In this document: positions 49,501-59,183 of the stretch, piece after piece
How the letters are laid out: each line of letters opens with the position of its first letter
Numbering within the stretch: the first letter of the stretch is position 1
Source of the DNA: Xestospongia bergquistia
Taxonomy: Eukaryota; Porifera; Demospongiae; Haplosclerida; Petrosiidae
DNA: 64,000 nucleotides
Assembly: GCA_963965975.1 (NCBI GenBank)
Contig: OZ014422.1
Coordinates: forward strand, 2,790,001-2,854,000
Direction of reading: 5' to 3'
The notes under the pieces: generated by a model
Database searches by the model: none
Seen by the model: only the letters and a program-made list of their open reading frames with translations
What the model was told of the DNA's origin: nothing
Position numbers and translations under genes: made by a program

Positions 49501-50394
49501 TCTTAATGTAATTACAGCATATCCTGATGAACTCCTTCACAAGCTAAAGGTCACTGTTGAAGTACTAATAAACTGCCAACAGCATTTTGTTAGCAATATT
49601 GATAAAATCAATGAGGTCTGAATGATATTTTGTCATTATATATGTTACATTGCATGTGCTATCACGCAGGAGAGTATATATAATTACATGAAAGGACTTT
49701 CCCTCATTCGTGATGAGCAAGAAGTAGAGATAAAGCAAGTATTGCCACAACAGATATGTATACTAAAGAATTACATGGCATTAAGGATATGTCTGAGAAA
49801 GTCAGTTGTAAAATCTCAATAATAACAATACAATAATGTATTAATATAGAGTAATTAATACTTTGGAAGAGAAAACAACAAAAGAGGAAGAACCAAAATG
49901 GTTTGAATATGTTGAAGATTTGTGGACATCTGAAAACAAATTTAAACACTTACGAGATGTTTCTAGGCCACTGACATTAGAAGAAGTCTATAATCCAACT
50001 ACTGGTTTACAATATGGATTTGAAGCAGTAGATCAAAGCATCACATCCATTGAAAAAAAGAGCATAGAGAAAAAAGAACCTACAGTTTTACTGGAACAAA
50101 TAGCTTCTAGCAGATTAGGTTAGCTAACAAGTTCAAATATAATTATTCTTGTCTGATGTTATAGATGATCAACTAAGTCAAGTTGCAGCCAAGCTCACAC
50201 AAGATGATGTGGCAGATTATTTACGATGTCTGAAATTGGATCAATATGTTGATACATTTCTGGAGAATAAAATAGATGGCGATATGATGTTTGATATAAC
50301 TTCTGAAGTACTTGAGGAGCTTGGTGTGGATGTAAATGCTCATAGAATAAAGATAAAATGTAAGTTCAAGCAGTGGCTAAGAAAAATGACATAA
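28575..50394 (+). CDS. RNF213/mysterin-like giant AAA+ protein without RING, with C-terminal SAM domain
   Basis: A single gene of many small exons over 21.8 kb; I estimate 4,500-5,000 aa (human RNF213 is 5,207). Junctions that I checked splice in phase, for example 28821/29116 onward, 33638/35167 and 48121/48169. The start is taken as ATG 28575; an upstream exon is possible. Order: Ser-rich N-terminus; long helical arm (29-39 kb); first active AAA+ with Walker A GETGVGKT (39345-39368), Walker B 'VYLDEIN' (about 40067) and 'IASCNP'; second AAA+ with GEPGTSKS (40906-40929), 'VVYMDEAGLPEEQ' (41134) and 'ISNHALDAAKTNR'; helical E3-shell region (43-47 kb); degenerate RZ region (47158-47250); RNF213-type C-terminal domain; SAM domain (50194-50388). 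RNF213 is a ubiquitin ligase and ATPase in lipid-droplet biology and immunity. Here no C3HC4 RING is visible, so ATPase or scaffold function is more likely. Confidence 0.88.
28850..29092. mobile_element. Degenerate MITE-like element in an intron
   Basis: 'taattggttgatttaact' near 28857 and 'agttaaatcaactaatcaat' near 29060 are inverted termini like those of the 30891 element. It fills most of the intron 28822-29115 of the RNF213-like gene. Confidence 0.5.
30891..31232. mobile_element. MITE-like element in an intron of the RNF213-like gene
   Basis: Left terminus 'aaaatagattggttgattta' and right terminus 'aaatcaatcaatctattttt' are inverted repeats extending about 40 bp (tatcactgta... to ...tattggtata) with few mismatches. 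It contains no open frame. It is related to the elements in the 25.9-28.1 kb tandem units. Confidence 0.7.
33639..35166. other. Unusually large intron of the RNF213-like gene
   Basis: At 1.5 kb this intron is far longer than its neighbours, and the exons on both sides join in phase (AATTG|gtaag, then ttgtag|GTCC). It holds a 131-codon open frame (34657-35052) with no RNF213 similarity and a 'cagacagacagacac' run. Insertion of a repeat element is likely. Confidence 0.5.
39345..41157 (+). other. Two catalytic AAA+ modules of the RNF213-like protein
   Basis: Walker A GETGVGKT (39345-39368) with Walker B 'VYLDEIN' (about 40067-40090), and Walker A GEPGTSKS (40906-40929) with Walker B 'VVYMDEAG' (41134-41157). 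Their order and linker ('CNPLRDD...', then 'TPLIIIGEPG') match the two nucleotide-binding AAA modules of RNF213. Both have Lys, Ser/Thr and Asp-Glu intact, so ATP binding and hydrolysis are expected. Confidence 0.88.
47158..47250 (+). other. Degenerate RZ-finger region of the RNF213-like protein
   Basis: The exon start reads 'EIKEGILCDCGVMLNEQGEY' then 'GRPEYLQRAE'. In RNF213 this place holds the RZ finger, which has Cys, a His, a Cys in 'GECGRP' and a closing Cys pair. Here GECGRP has become GEYGRP, the His is absent and the closing Cys pair is missing. Zinc binding and RZ-dependent ligase activity are therefore doubtful. The alignment is by eye. Confidence 0.55.
50165..50394 (+). other. SAM domain encoded by the last exon of the RNF213-like gene
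   Basis: The last exon joins in phase (CTTCTAGCAGATTAG|gt, then atgttatag|ATG) and encodes 'LTQDDVADYLRCLKLDQYVD', 'FLENKIDGDMMF' and 'LEELGVDVNAHRIKI'. This is a textbook sterile alpha motif (WxxxDVxxWLxxLxLxxYxxxFxxxxIDG...LxxLGI...HRxKI). SAM domains mediate oligomerisation. RNF213 proteins that I know do not end with one. Confidence 0.9.
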
Positions 50395-50582
50395 TAACTA
50401 AACATCTAAGATTCTACTTATGTTATCTAACTGTTGTTCATTATATAACACACCTTTATTATCTTACTGGACTACTATAATTATGTTAATAATAATATAT
50501 AACCTATTTTTGTTAGTTTAAAGGATTTGTAGAGTAACACGCAGAAACATTAAATTATTTGGAACACAAAAACTAAAAATTG
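50395..50582. other. Spacer between convergent RNF213-like and FAH copy B genes
   Basis: 188 bp of AT-rich sequence. Unlike the other FAH copies, the 3' flank shared at 13296, 20545 and 24230 is not present here. Confidence 0.55.
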
Positions 50583-51448
50583 TTATTTCTTGTTAATTGT
50601 TTCATTATATGCCACATATGAGAGATCAGTGCCACAAAGTTTGTCCCAAATGGTAAAGAATGCTCCAAAATTACCTTTATTATGAGAATGATGATAATCA
50701 TGAACTTGTGCACCTGGTCTGAAAGGAAAATATCTAAATGGCATAAACCATAAATCATAGCCTGAGTGACCATCCATCGATTCTATGATACGTATACCAA
50801 ACCACACCCAAAATGTGTAGATGTGACTTTTAAGAAGAAATGGTCCTGTAATCAATGGTAAAGCTCCAGTAAGGAAGTTCTCTATTGGATGAGCATATTC
50901 ATATGACAATGAGATAGGATAATTATAACGATGATGAATCTTATGGATGGTCTTATAAAGATATGGTGTATGGAGGAGACGATGGGTCCAATAAAACTGA
51001 GTATCAACAATTATCATAAATATTGGAATCTGTATTATCATTTCTGTCCTAAGAACAAAGGATGATTATATATTTAGTGTCTAGGTTTGTTTTACCATGA
51101 TGGAAGTGGTCCATCAAATGTCATCCTTTGTTTTAATATCAGATAAAAGAATGGTAAACTTAAAGGCCCTATTATAAAATGAAACACTGCTACCACCTTA
51201 ATACACTTGATTAGTTGTGGTCTTGAGAACTTTGTAGGCTAAAGAATCATATAACATATAATATATGTACAATGTTTATTTTTACTTACTGGAGTTTTTT
51301 GAATCTTTGCATCTTCAAACAAAGAATATCTTTCAATTATTTCGTAGAATAAAAATAACAGAGCAGTGACGCCAGTATGAATTATCATTGTAGTCACTAT
51401 AAACCATATCATTTCTCCCCAGTTGACAAGCCCTAGAAAATCATCCAT
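50583..51448 (-). CDS. Sterol desaturase / C4-methylsterol oxidase-like fatty acid hydroxylase, copy B
   Basis: Three exons, 51448-51290, 51238-51096 and 51048-50583, of the same lengths as copy A, give 255 aa. The His boxes are intact ('HRLLH', 'HKIHH', 'HDYHH'). Differences from copy A are scattered and conservative (MDDFL/MDNFL, GHSGYD/AHSGYD, YEYAHPIE/YQYAHPIE). 'YEYAHPIE' is closer to the usual MSMO1/ERG25 form, which suggests B is nearer the ancestral state. Family role: di-iron membrane oxygenase acting on sterols or other lipids. It is divergent from THOC1, with 95 bp between start codons. Confidence 0.93.
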
Positions 51449-51543
51449 TTTGTAGCCACTCCTTTACAAAATATAATCGCCCACTCGCTACTATAAAGAA
51501 CACGAGACTACGACGACACCACACCTCTACCCTCGTGGTAATA
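51449..51543. promoter_or_regulatory. Bidirectional promoter, FAH copy B (-) / THOC1 (+)
   Basis: 95 bp between start codons. The block 'ttgtagccac', 'cctttacaa', 'tcgcccactcgcta' and 'tataa' is kept in the duplicated copy upstream of FAH copy A (25179-25226), even though the THOC1 half there has decayed. This works as a footprint of the FAH promoter. Confidence 0.5.
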
Positions 51544-53157
51544 ATGGCGGCAGCCCAAAGTAGTTTAGAAACTCGCCGTTTCTTTGCCCAACACATTCTT
51601 CATTGTAACAACGACCTGTCAAAATTACAGCAAGCCTTTCAACAGGCTTTTGGCAACGAGAGTGACAAGAAATCGATTTTTGAGCAGTCTTTTCGTGATG
51701 TAATGCGAGATATTATTGTTGACAGTCACAAAACTGCAGTAGAGTCGTGTAAATCCCTTGTTGTCTTAGCCATCCACAGTGCTGAAACTGATATCTGTTA
51801 TCATTCTGTTCCGTTCCTTCTTCTTTCAGACGCTTTTGATTGCATCACACTCAACCTTTGTGAGCACTTGTTTGATGTTGTTGAGACCCATGTAAAAACT
51901 TGGACGAAACCTACTTTCTTTAGTTCGGGTAAAATCCTCTTGCTTCGTATGTGTAATGATCTCCTTAGACGGCTCTCCTCCTCACAAAATACATTATTTT
52001 GTGGACGTATACAACTCTTTCTTGCTCGTTTGTTTCCTCTTTCTGAAAAGTCTGCTCTTAATCTTATGAGTCATTTCAATTTAGAGAATGTCACTTCATA
52101 TAATGCAAAGAAACCAACAACAGATTCTGGAAAACAGAAACAAACTGAAGAGGAAGAAGGTGAAGAAATGGAATTAGAATTACCCTCAGAAAATACCTTG
52201 GCATCAGAACGACCAGTTGATTATAATCTTTATCAAAAGTTGTGGTACTTACAAGACTTTTTTCGTCAGCCTACACAATGTTTCCATAGTGATCGTTGGA
52301 AAACCTTCACAGCTACTGTTCAAGAAGTCCTTCAATCATTTTCTAGTTATAAATTAGAGCATATCCAGACAAAGAAAAGAAGCAAAGATGACACAATGGA
52401 GGTCACCTCACAAACATTTACTAGTTCACATTATTTTGCGAAATATTTAACCAGTGAAAACTTAGTCAACTTACAATTGAGCGATAGTCATTTTCGACGT
52501 CATGTTCTCATTCAACTACTCATCTTGTTTCAGTATGTCACTGGTGATGTTAAATTCAAGAATTCATCACAAATTCTAACTGATGCCCAAGCGCTTTGGG
52601 TGAGTGACACTACTACTAAAGTATATAACTTGTTAAGTGAGACACCACCTGATGGCAAACAGTTTGCAGACTACATTCGTCTTGTCATTCAAAGAGAAGA
52701 GACTTGGATAACATGGAAAAACGAAGGTTGTCCCTCTTTTGAAAAAAGTCAAGTCCAGTCTTCCATACCTACTCAATCCCCTCGAGTGAGACTTGGTGAC
52801 AAACTCTATAAGACAAAAGAAGAAAAAGACATTGGTAGCAAAGAGCTTTCTCGACTTTGGAACCTCTGTCCTGATAACCTTGATTCTTGTACTTCAGCTG
52901 AGCGTATTTTTGTCCCTCCTCTTGACATTTTTCTGGAAGAAGCTCTGGAGCAAGCTAAACCAGATTCTCAAGTCTCAAAAGAAGATAAAATAATAAATAA
53001 ACCTAATTATTGTTGGCAAGCACTACGTCTTCTTTCACGAGAAAGCCCCCACTTCTTTCCCTATTCCAACCAATCTCAGATACGTCCACTCGATGAATAC
53101 TTAGAAAATGTGATTGTACAAACTGCAAAAGACTTTCAAGCCAATGGCTCTTCATAA
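51544..53157 (+). CDS. THOC1: THO complex subunit 1, intronless and without death domain
   Basis: One uninterrupted exon of 537 aa starting at ATG 51544 (MAAAQSSLETRRFF). It matches THOC1 throughout: 'LLRMCNDLLRRLSSSQNTLF', 'CGRIQLFLARLFPLSEKS', 'SHFNLENVT', 'PVDYNLYQKLWYLQDFFRQP', 'YFAKYLTSENLVNLQLSDSH', 'LWNLCPDN' and 'WQALRLLSRESPHFF'. THOC1 is a core subunit of the nuclear THO/TREX complex coupling transcription to mRNA export. The protein ends soon after 'LDEYLENVIVQTAKD'. Vertebrate THOC1 (about 657 aa) continues with an acidic linker and death domain, absent here. Lack of introns is striking among multi-exon neighbours. Confidence 0.96.
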   Translation: MAAAQSSLETRRFFAQHILHCNNDLSKLQQAFQQAFGNESDKKSIFEQSFRDVMRDIIVDSHKTAVESCKSLVVLAIHSAETDICYHSVPFLLLSDAFDCITLNLCEHLFDVVETHVKTWTKPTFFSSGKILLLRMCNDLLRRLSSSQNTLFCGRIQLFLARLFPLSEKSALNLMSHFNLENVTSYNAKKPTTDSGKQKQTEEEEGEEMELELPSENTLASERPVDYNLYQKLWYLQDFFRQPTQCFHSDRWKTFTATVQEVLQSFSSYKLEHIQTKKRSKDDTMEVTSQTFTSSHYFAKYLTSENLVNLQLSDSHFRRHVLIQLLILFQYVTGDVKFKNSSQILTDAQALWVSDTTTKVYNLLSETPPDGKQFADYIRLVIQREETWITWKNEGCPSFEKSQVQSSIPTQSPRVRLGDKLYKTKEEKDIGSKELSRLWNLCPDNLDSCTSAERIFVPPLDIFLEEALEQAKPDSQVSKEDKIINKPNYCWQALRLLSRESPHFFPYSNQSQIRPLDEYLENVIVQTAKDFQANGSS

Positions 53158-53305
53158 TCTCTTATAACAACATTGAAGTAATTGATGATTATGATAAGTT
53201 GTTATGTATTGTTTTCTTGATAACATTATTAAAGGAATGAATTATTTCAACAGAATTCAAAATTTATATTCTGATAAATGAAATTAATGTTATATTCTAC
53301 TTCTA

Positions 53306-55346
53306 TTACTGATTGTTTAGTTGTATGAGAAATCTTAATCCTATTCCCACAAGACGAGAAAAAATGGGCCTGAATATACGGTCATAGGACAGTGAATAGA
53401 TTATGTGAAAGAGAAGTAGATAGAACAAAATGTCCAGGGCAAAAGAGGGCAGAAGATAGCAGACTACTTGTCCAACAACCATCAAGATTAAATAAAAGGT
53501 AATGTACAAAAAAATACTCGTCAACAAAGATCTAAAAAGTGAAGGTATTAATCAAATGGATGGATGACTGGATGAACTCACTTCAACGCAGTTCTCTCAC
53601 GCACAGCTCTCATGCGTAATTTGTTCCTTAAGTCTTTCACTTCCCTTAAGGTAGCTGTTACACAGTGTAACAAAATAATGATAGAGAGAAATAGGTCTGA
53701 AGGCAACCAGGTGAGAACATAAGCTGCTACCACAAGATGAGGAACAAGAAGAATCTCAATAAATATGGCTATCAGTTGATTACGAGTTGGTTCCTGTTTG
53801 GACACCTAATGACAAGAGATAATTAAATCATTTTTTAAAATAGTTACTTACATCTTCAGATGGTTTTTCAGGTAACTTGTCCATTTTCTCATCAGCATCA
53901 TCAACTCTAGTTTCTCCTTGTCCTTCCTCTTCTTCAATTGCTCCTTTGATGGATTCAACTTTGATTTGTTCCTTTGGTATTTCAATGGCTGGCTCTTCAA
54001 TAGTTGGGACAGTCACCTCCCCTCGATGCAACTGAGCTTGAACAACAGGTAGAAATATCTCATAATAACGAAAGAAATAAAGATAGCCAAACGTCAGACG
54101 AGGAAATATTTTATACGTCAAGAGAAGCAACACCACATCTTCTTTGTTAGAAGCCTAAGAGAGATAAGCTTCATTTATCAAGTTCCTACTTGATTTACTA
54201 ACCTTGAATTCATCAAAGTTACGTGGAGGAGCATATTGAACCTCTCGTAATTCATCAATTGATAGTAACAATGAAGTCCTAGACACATCACTATCTACTC
54301 CGTAAGACTTAAGACTATCATCAGTTAGCTTTATCAAGTGACGACCATCAATTTTCTTCAAATACAAAAATGCAATCTAATGTTTGTTGAGACATGATCT
54401 TCTTACCTCCTTTTCAAAGATATCATGAGCATCCTTTTGAACAGATTCTCCAAGACCTCCCAACCATTGCAGAACATCAGGATTGGACCAATGAGAGACA
54501 GGTTTACGTATAAAGCTACTTCCCATGCCTCCCATTGCCCATATACCAGCTGACACAATAACAATCTGAAAAAAATTTCATTCATTTTAATATTGACTAT
54601 ATGTATTTATAACTTACACCAACAAATATAGCGCAAAAGAATACAGCTGCTAAGAAACATAGCACATCAATTCGAGCGTTAATTTGTCTCCTTACTGGTC
54701 GAGTCTGTTGCCATAGGTTACCTTGTTGTACATTGTTGTATTGTCTTATTACTTCTAATTCAGATGTTGACATAGCATCTCGTCTCTCCTTGGTTTTATC
54801 AGGAAATGTATGCTCCAAAATATCTCTACATTTAAAAATAAATTCACATTGTAATATGTTCATTTCTTTTACATACCTAAATATAACATTGACAGATGGG
54901 AGACGGCCTAACTGTTGAGCCCATGGCTGACGACACATGGGACAAAGGAGGGTGGGGTTACGCGATGTTTGCCACATATGTGCTAGACAGACGTGACAAA
55001 AGCTATGACCACAATTTAACGTAATAGGATCAAGTAGTAGTTGGAAACACACACCACACATCATTGTGCTCATAATGCCTTCCTCGCTTGTTTTAGTCGT
55101 CTCCTCCATTTTATCTGGTGTTAACGTATTGTCTTTACTAACGTCTTGTTCTTCCTTCTCTTGAGGTACCATTGCATCATCTGGCAAAGTGGGCGTGGTT
55201 GATTGTGTATCACTGGGAGCTGTTGGGGCTAACATGTCTTCATCTGTAGTAGCAGATTCTGTTTCACTTTCGTCAGCAGCTCTAGGATAAAATGTTTCAT
55301 CATAAGAGACTTGCTTCAACTCTTGATCTTGGTCCGAAGTGGACAT
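53306..55346 (-). CDS. BFAR: Bifunctional apoptosis regulator (RING-SAM-transmembrane protein)
   Basis: Seven exons, 55346-54877, 54825-54618, 54565-54407, 54376-54203, 54154-53852, 53805-53582 and 53531-53306, splice in phase to 587 aa. After an acidic Ser/Thr-rich N-terminus of about 95 residues comes a C3HC4 RING ('CGVCFQLLLDPITLNCGHSF', 'CHVCLAHMW', 'LLCPMCRQPW'). A transmembrane helix ('VLCFLAAVFFCAIFVG') and a SAM domain ('SNPDVLQWLGGLGESVQKDA', 'IDGRHLIKLTDDSLKSYGV') follow, then an acidic linker and C-terminal membrane helices. This order is that of BFAR, an ER ubiquitin ligase linked to apoptosis control. It is longer than human BFAR (450 aa), mainly through low-complexity segments. 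Confidence 0.9.
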
Positions 55347-55629
55347 CCTCTGATACCTACATAGAACAAATACCAATTGGTACAAGCTCTTTTGCTTCTT
55401 TCCGCTATGATACAGAGCCACGCCTCTAACTAACCACGCCTACATTCACAGTTTTTCAAACGTATAATTAGAATTAGTCAAATAACCACCACTTTTGTAG
55501 TTCGTTAAGTAGATAGGCCCTTGACTTCAGAGGGATTAGTCGCTGTGGTACAAAAAATCATAAAAGGTAATTTTAATATAAGACAAGTTACTAGTTAGTT
55601 TACTTACCTTTTTATTATAAAATAGTGCC
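55347..55629. promoter_or_regulatory. Divergent promoter region, BFAR (-) / NDE1-like (+)
   Basis: 283 bp between divergent start codons; no clear motif is recognised. Promoter function is inferred from layout only. Confidence 0.35.
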
Positions 55630-56676
55630 ATGAGTCTCAATGAAGCCATGTCATTTGGAAGCGTTGAAGAAGAACTAGAATACTGGAAAGATCAAACTGT
55701 ACAGTTGAGACGAGAGTGAGTTGATAAAATCATTAAGGATAATATAATAGATAATTGATAAGTTATAAACTTCGTTATTAAAGATATTGCTCAATAAAAA
55801 TGAAATATCTGGCAGGCATTGTTTTCTGGTTAGTCTCATGAGCCCAGCCTCTCTTCACTTGGACCTTAGGGTCTGTTTATCTTTTTAAAATCATGGAATG
55901 GGAATGAGGATGTGCTTTGAATAACATAATGGCAAGTCTACTATGTACACATCACATTGAGTATTATACTGCTTGTAATGAACCAGATCATTTTTAGTAA
56001 AATGGCTGCTTTTAGGCTATTTCATTTCAGAAGATATGTATTATAGAATCTTTTGTGGATTTTATGAAACTCACAAAAGTTTTTTAAAACCTGCTCCCTA
56101 AAATTTGTATTGTATATAAGAAGTTTGGGTTATTAATGACTACGTCTACTATTTGTAAATCATGGTCAGGGATTTGATCATGAATATAGTAAATTTTTTA
56201 ATTTTTAGTTTGTTGTCTGTGATCCGTTCAATAATTGTATAAAAGATTCAAGTATCATATCACTTATATGTTTAAAATGTTATCTATGTTATTGTATATG
56301 CATCTCTTTGATTTTGTAAAGGCCATTTTTAGTTCTTTTGTATATTTATGGAGTTAGAGCATGATTGGTATGTGTTACTTTACAGAAGATAATTACAGTT
56401 TATTTTGTTTCTCTGATGTTATTTTAATGCCATCATCTGATAACTGTACTAGTAGTCATGTGATTTACGTGTCTATTTATTGCCTTTTAATAAAATAAAA
56501 ATTGATAACTCTTGTTACTTGATGATTTGAGTTTCCCAAATGTTGCCAGCTGTTTGATGAAAAGCATAGTTATATGAAATCAAATTGAAAGCTTTCTAAT
56601 AACTGACTGTTCTTTTGATACATTGATAAATATTAGCTGTGATATCTGTAATCTTAGTCTGATTCTCTCTTTCTCA

Positions 56677-56727
<51 letters not shown>

Positions 56728-58871
56728 AGGTTAGAAGAATTAAGAGCTGAGTTTGATGAATTTCAAGAGAATAGTAGAGATCTTGAGGCTGAGTTAGAGA
56801 CCTCATTAGAACAGACAGAAGCTAAGAACAGAGAATTACAAGCTAAAGTTCAAAGATTGGAAGAAGAAAATGAACAGATTAAGGTACTACCCCCATCATA
56901 ACACTGTTGCCAGAATATCTCATCCAACTACAATGTCCATACATTTATATCACTCTTACTACTACCATATATGTCTATAAAGACATATATATCAATATAG
57001 TTTGTGTATTAACTGGTAGAGATTGGGCAATAATGAGTACACACAACAAGTTATGTCAGGTGGTTGGCCTGTTTTATTTGTAATACTCCCTGACAGCATC
57101 CTGTAACAGCTGTTATTCTAAACCTATCCTTTCAATTGGTTTACTCTTCACCTTTCTTAAAAACTGACTCTTTACATGTATCCAGTCAACAAAGAGAACA
57201 ATAAAAAAACTATCATTTAAAGAAAATTCAAATTTAAAGTTGTTTATGTTTTTTTAGTGGGGTAGTATATACTTTGTGTGTCGTGTGATATCTTCCCACT
57301 TTGATAACATCTGTCTTATCTCATTGTTTATCCCTCATTTCTAAACTTACGAATCCATTTTACTCATCTGTACAACACCTATCTGTCCAATTTTTATATA
57401 TTCTTATTTTCCATCCATTGTATTTATTCTCTCTATTTCAGACCAGATTAGAGGCTCAATCTACAGAGTCTTACGTCACTGTTAGCACATTACAAGCAGA
57501 GAAATTAGAATTGATTCAAATCAAAGACTCTATAATGAAATATGTCAGAGAATTGGAACAGATCAATGATGACTTAGAACGAGGAAAAAGGTATAAAAAT
57601 CACTTGATAACATATCTTGTGTTATATCACTAACATCTGTGAACAATGTAGTACTAGGTGGCCATATTATACTGTTGTGTTAATATTTACTAATGTGTAT
57701 GTGTGTGTGTCATTAACACCATTGTTTTGTATACAAACCTTTTGTATGATAACACACATTGGTAGCAGTATTGGTAGAACAGACTCATCTCATGCTAGTT
57801 TCCACATTGTTGAGTTAATGAACTGTGTATCATATTTTACATACCATAGCTAATAATCAATTTGTGATGACTACCATCTTCATCCTGTGTTAATATGTGT
57901 GGGACTAATTGTATTGTAACACCCAGCAACTTGTGATAGTTCTTAATATAGATGTATCTCAAATTACTGTTTTATTCTTTGAGTGCAAATAGAACTCCTA
58001 CTGTTTGATGTTTACGCTTATTATGATTGAATAACTAACATTAAATTATATGTGTATTCGTTATTAGAGTAACTATGACATCATTGGATGATTTTGAAAC
58101 CAAGTTAAACCAGGTTAGTCTCTCTCACACACACACACACACTCAATTACCACATTTTCTGTACTAGGCATTAGAAAGAAATGCTATATTAGAAAATGAA
58201 CTCGATGAAAAAGATCAACTTTCTGTTGCCTGTCAGAGACTGAAAGATGAAGTTAGAGGTATAAGCCACAATTATGTAATCAAACTTAACCACATCTCTT
58301 ATGATCTTTTTATGTAGATTTAAGATCAGAGCTTGAAATTAAGATCAAAGTAGGACACCAGAACAAGTCAGAAGAAGCAAATCATTCTCCAATATCTTCT
58401 CGGCTTGCAGCTTCACAACCATCAACTATATCAGTTGGAATTCCTACGTCTCCTATGATGAGGGTCACACCCACTGGCACACCCACTCATGCTGCAATAC
58501 CACAGCCTCAACCTATCACACCATCTGCTAGAATCTCAGCTCTAAACATGGTGGGAGAATTGCTAAGAAAAGTGGGGGTAAGGATAGAGACAATACAATG
58601 TTGAATGATTATTTTAACTATGAACTAGGCGTTAGAGACAAGATTGGCATCTTGTCGTACTAACATATCTAAAGATACTATGAGACACACAAGATCAGGC
58701 AGTCCTATAGTTGGGTCTCCTAGGTAAGCCAATAAATAGATTGGCTATTGTCATGATCACTTATTGTTTTATAGGGTAAAACGTATGCATAAGTTAAATG
58801 GTGAGACACCTACAGGAAATGTTACTATACCTCAACCAGCTGTAGGCAACCTAACAAAAATAACTGTGTAG
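55630..58871 (+). CDS. NDE1: Nuclear distribution protein NudE (NDE1/NDEL1)
   Basis: Eight exons, 55630-55715, 56730-56883, 57442-57590, 58068-58113, 58168-58258, 58318-58577, 58629-58723 and 58775-58871, splice in phase to 325 aa. The N-terminal coiled coil starts 'EEELEYWKDQTVQLRR' and continues 'FDEFQENSRDLEAELE', 'ESYVTVSTLQAEKLELIQIK', 'YVRELEQINDDLERGKR' and 'LERNAILENELDEK', as in NDE1/NDEL1. The C-terminal part has 'ISALNMVGELLRKVGALETR' and 'LASCR', the helix before the LIS1/dynein regulatory tail. NudE binds LIS1 and cytoplasmic dynein. The first intron (about 1 kb) is the largest, ending in CT/CA repeats next to the acceptor. NDE1 and NDEL1 cannot be told apart here. Confidence 0.95.
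56670..56729. repeat. (CT)n(CA)n compound microsatellite at a splice acceptor
   Basis: The tract runs directly into the acceptor (aacacacag|GTTAG) of NDE1 exon 2, where it serves as the polypyrimidine tract. Length variation could affect splicing. Confidence 0.8.
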
Positions 58872-59183
58872 TCTATTTCATCAACCCACATTATATCATG
58901 ATGTGTGTCTCAACAAAGTTTATTGCAGGAACATGCATTTGTTGTTGTTGTTACTGTTAAAGTGTGATATGTTGTGTCATGTTTTTGTTATTTAATATTA
59001 TATTATTAGCAGATACAAATTATGATAACATATTTTATAATCTCAAGCATAAATCTCTTAAGCAAATCAGCAAAAAAGGTAAAGCTAAAAAGGTTTGCTA
59101 AAACAAAGTATATAAAAAAAGGAATTGTTTTTAGTTCTTATATGTATACCAATAATGTGTATTGTAGGTTAATGTGTATGTAG
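58872..59183. other. Spacer between convergent NDE1 and dynein heavy chain genes
   Basis: AT-rich 3' UTR-type sequence; nothing else is seen. Confidence 0.5.
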
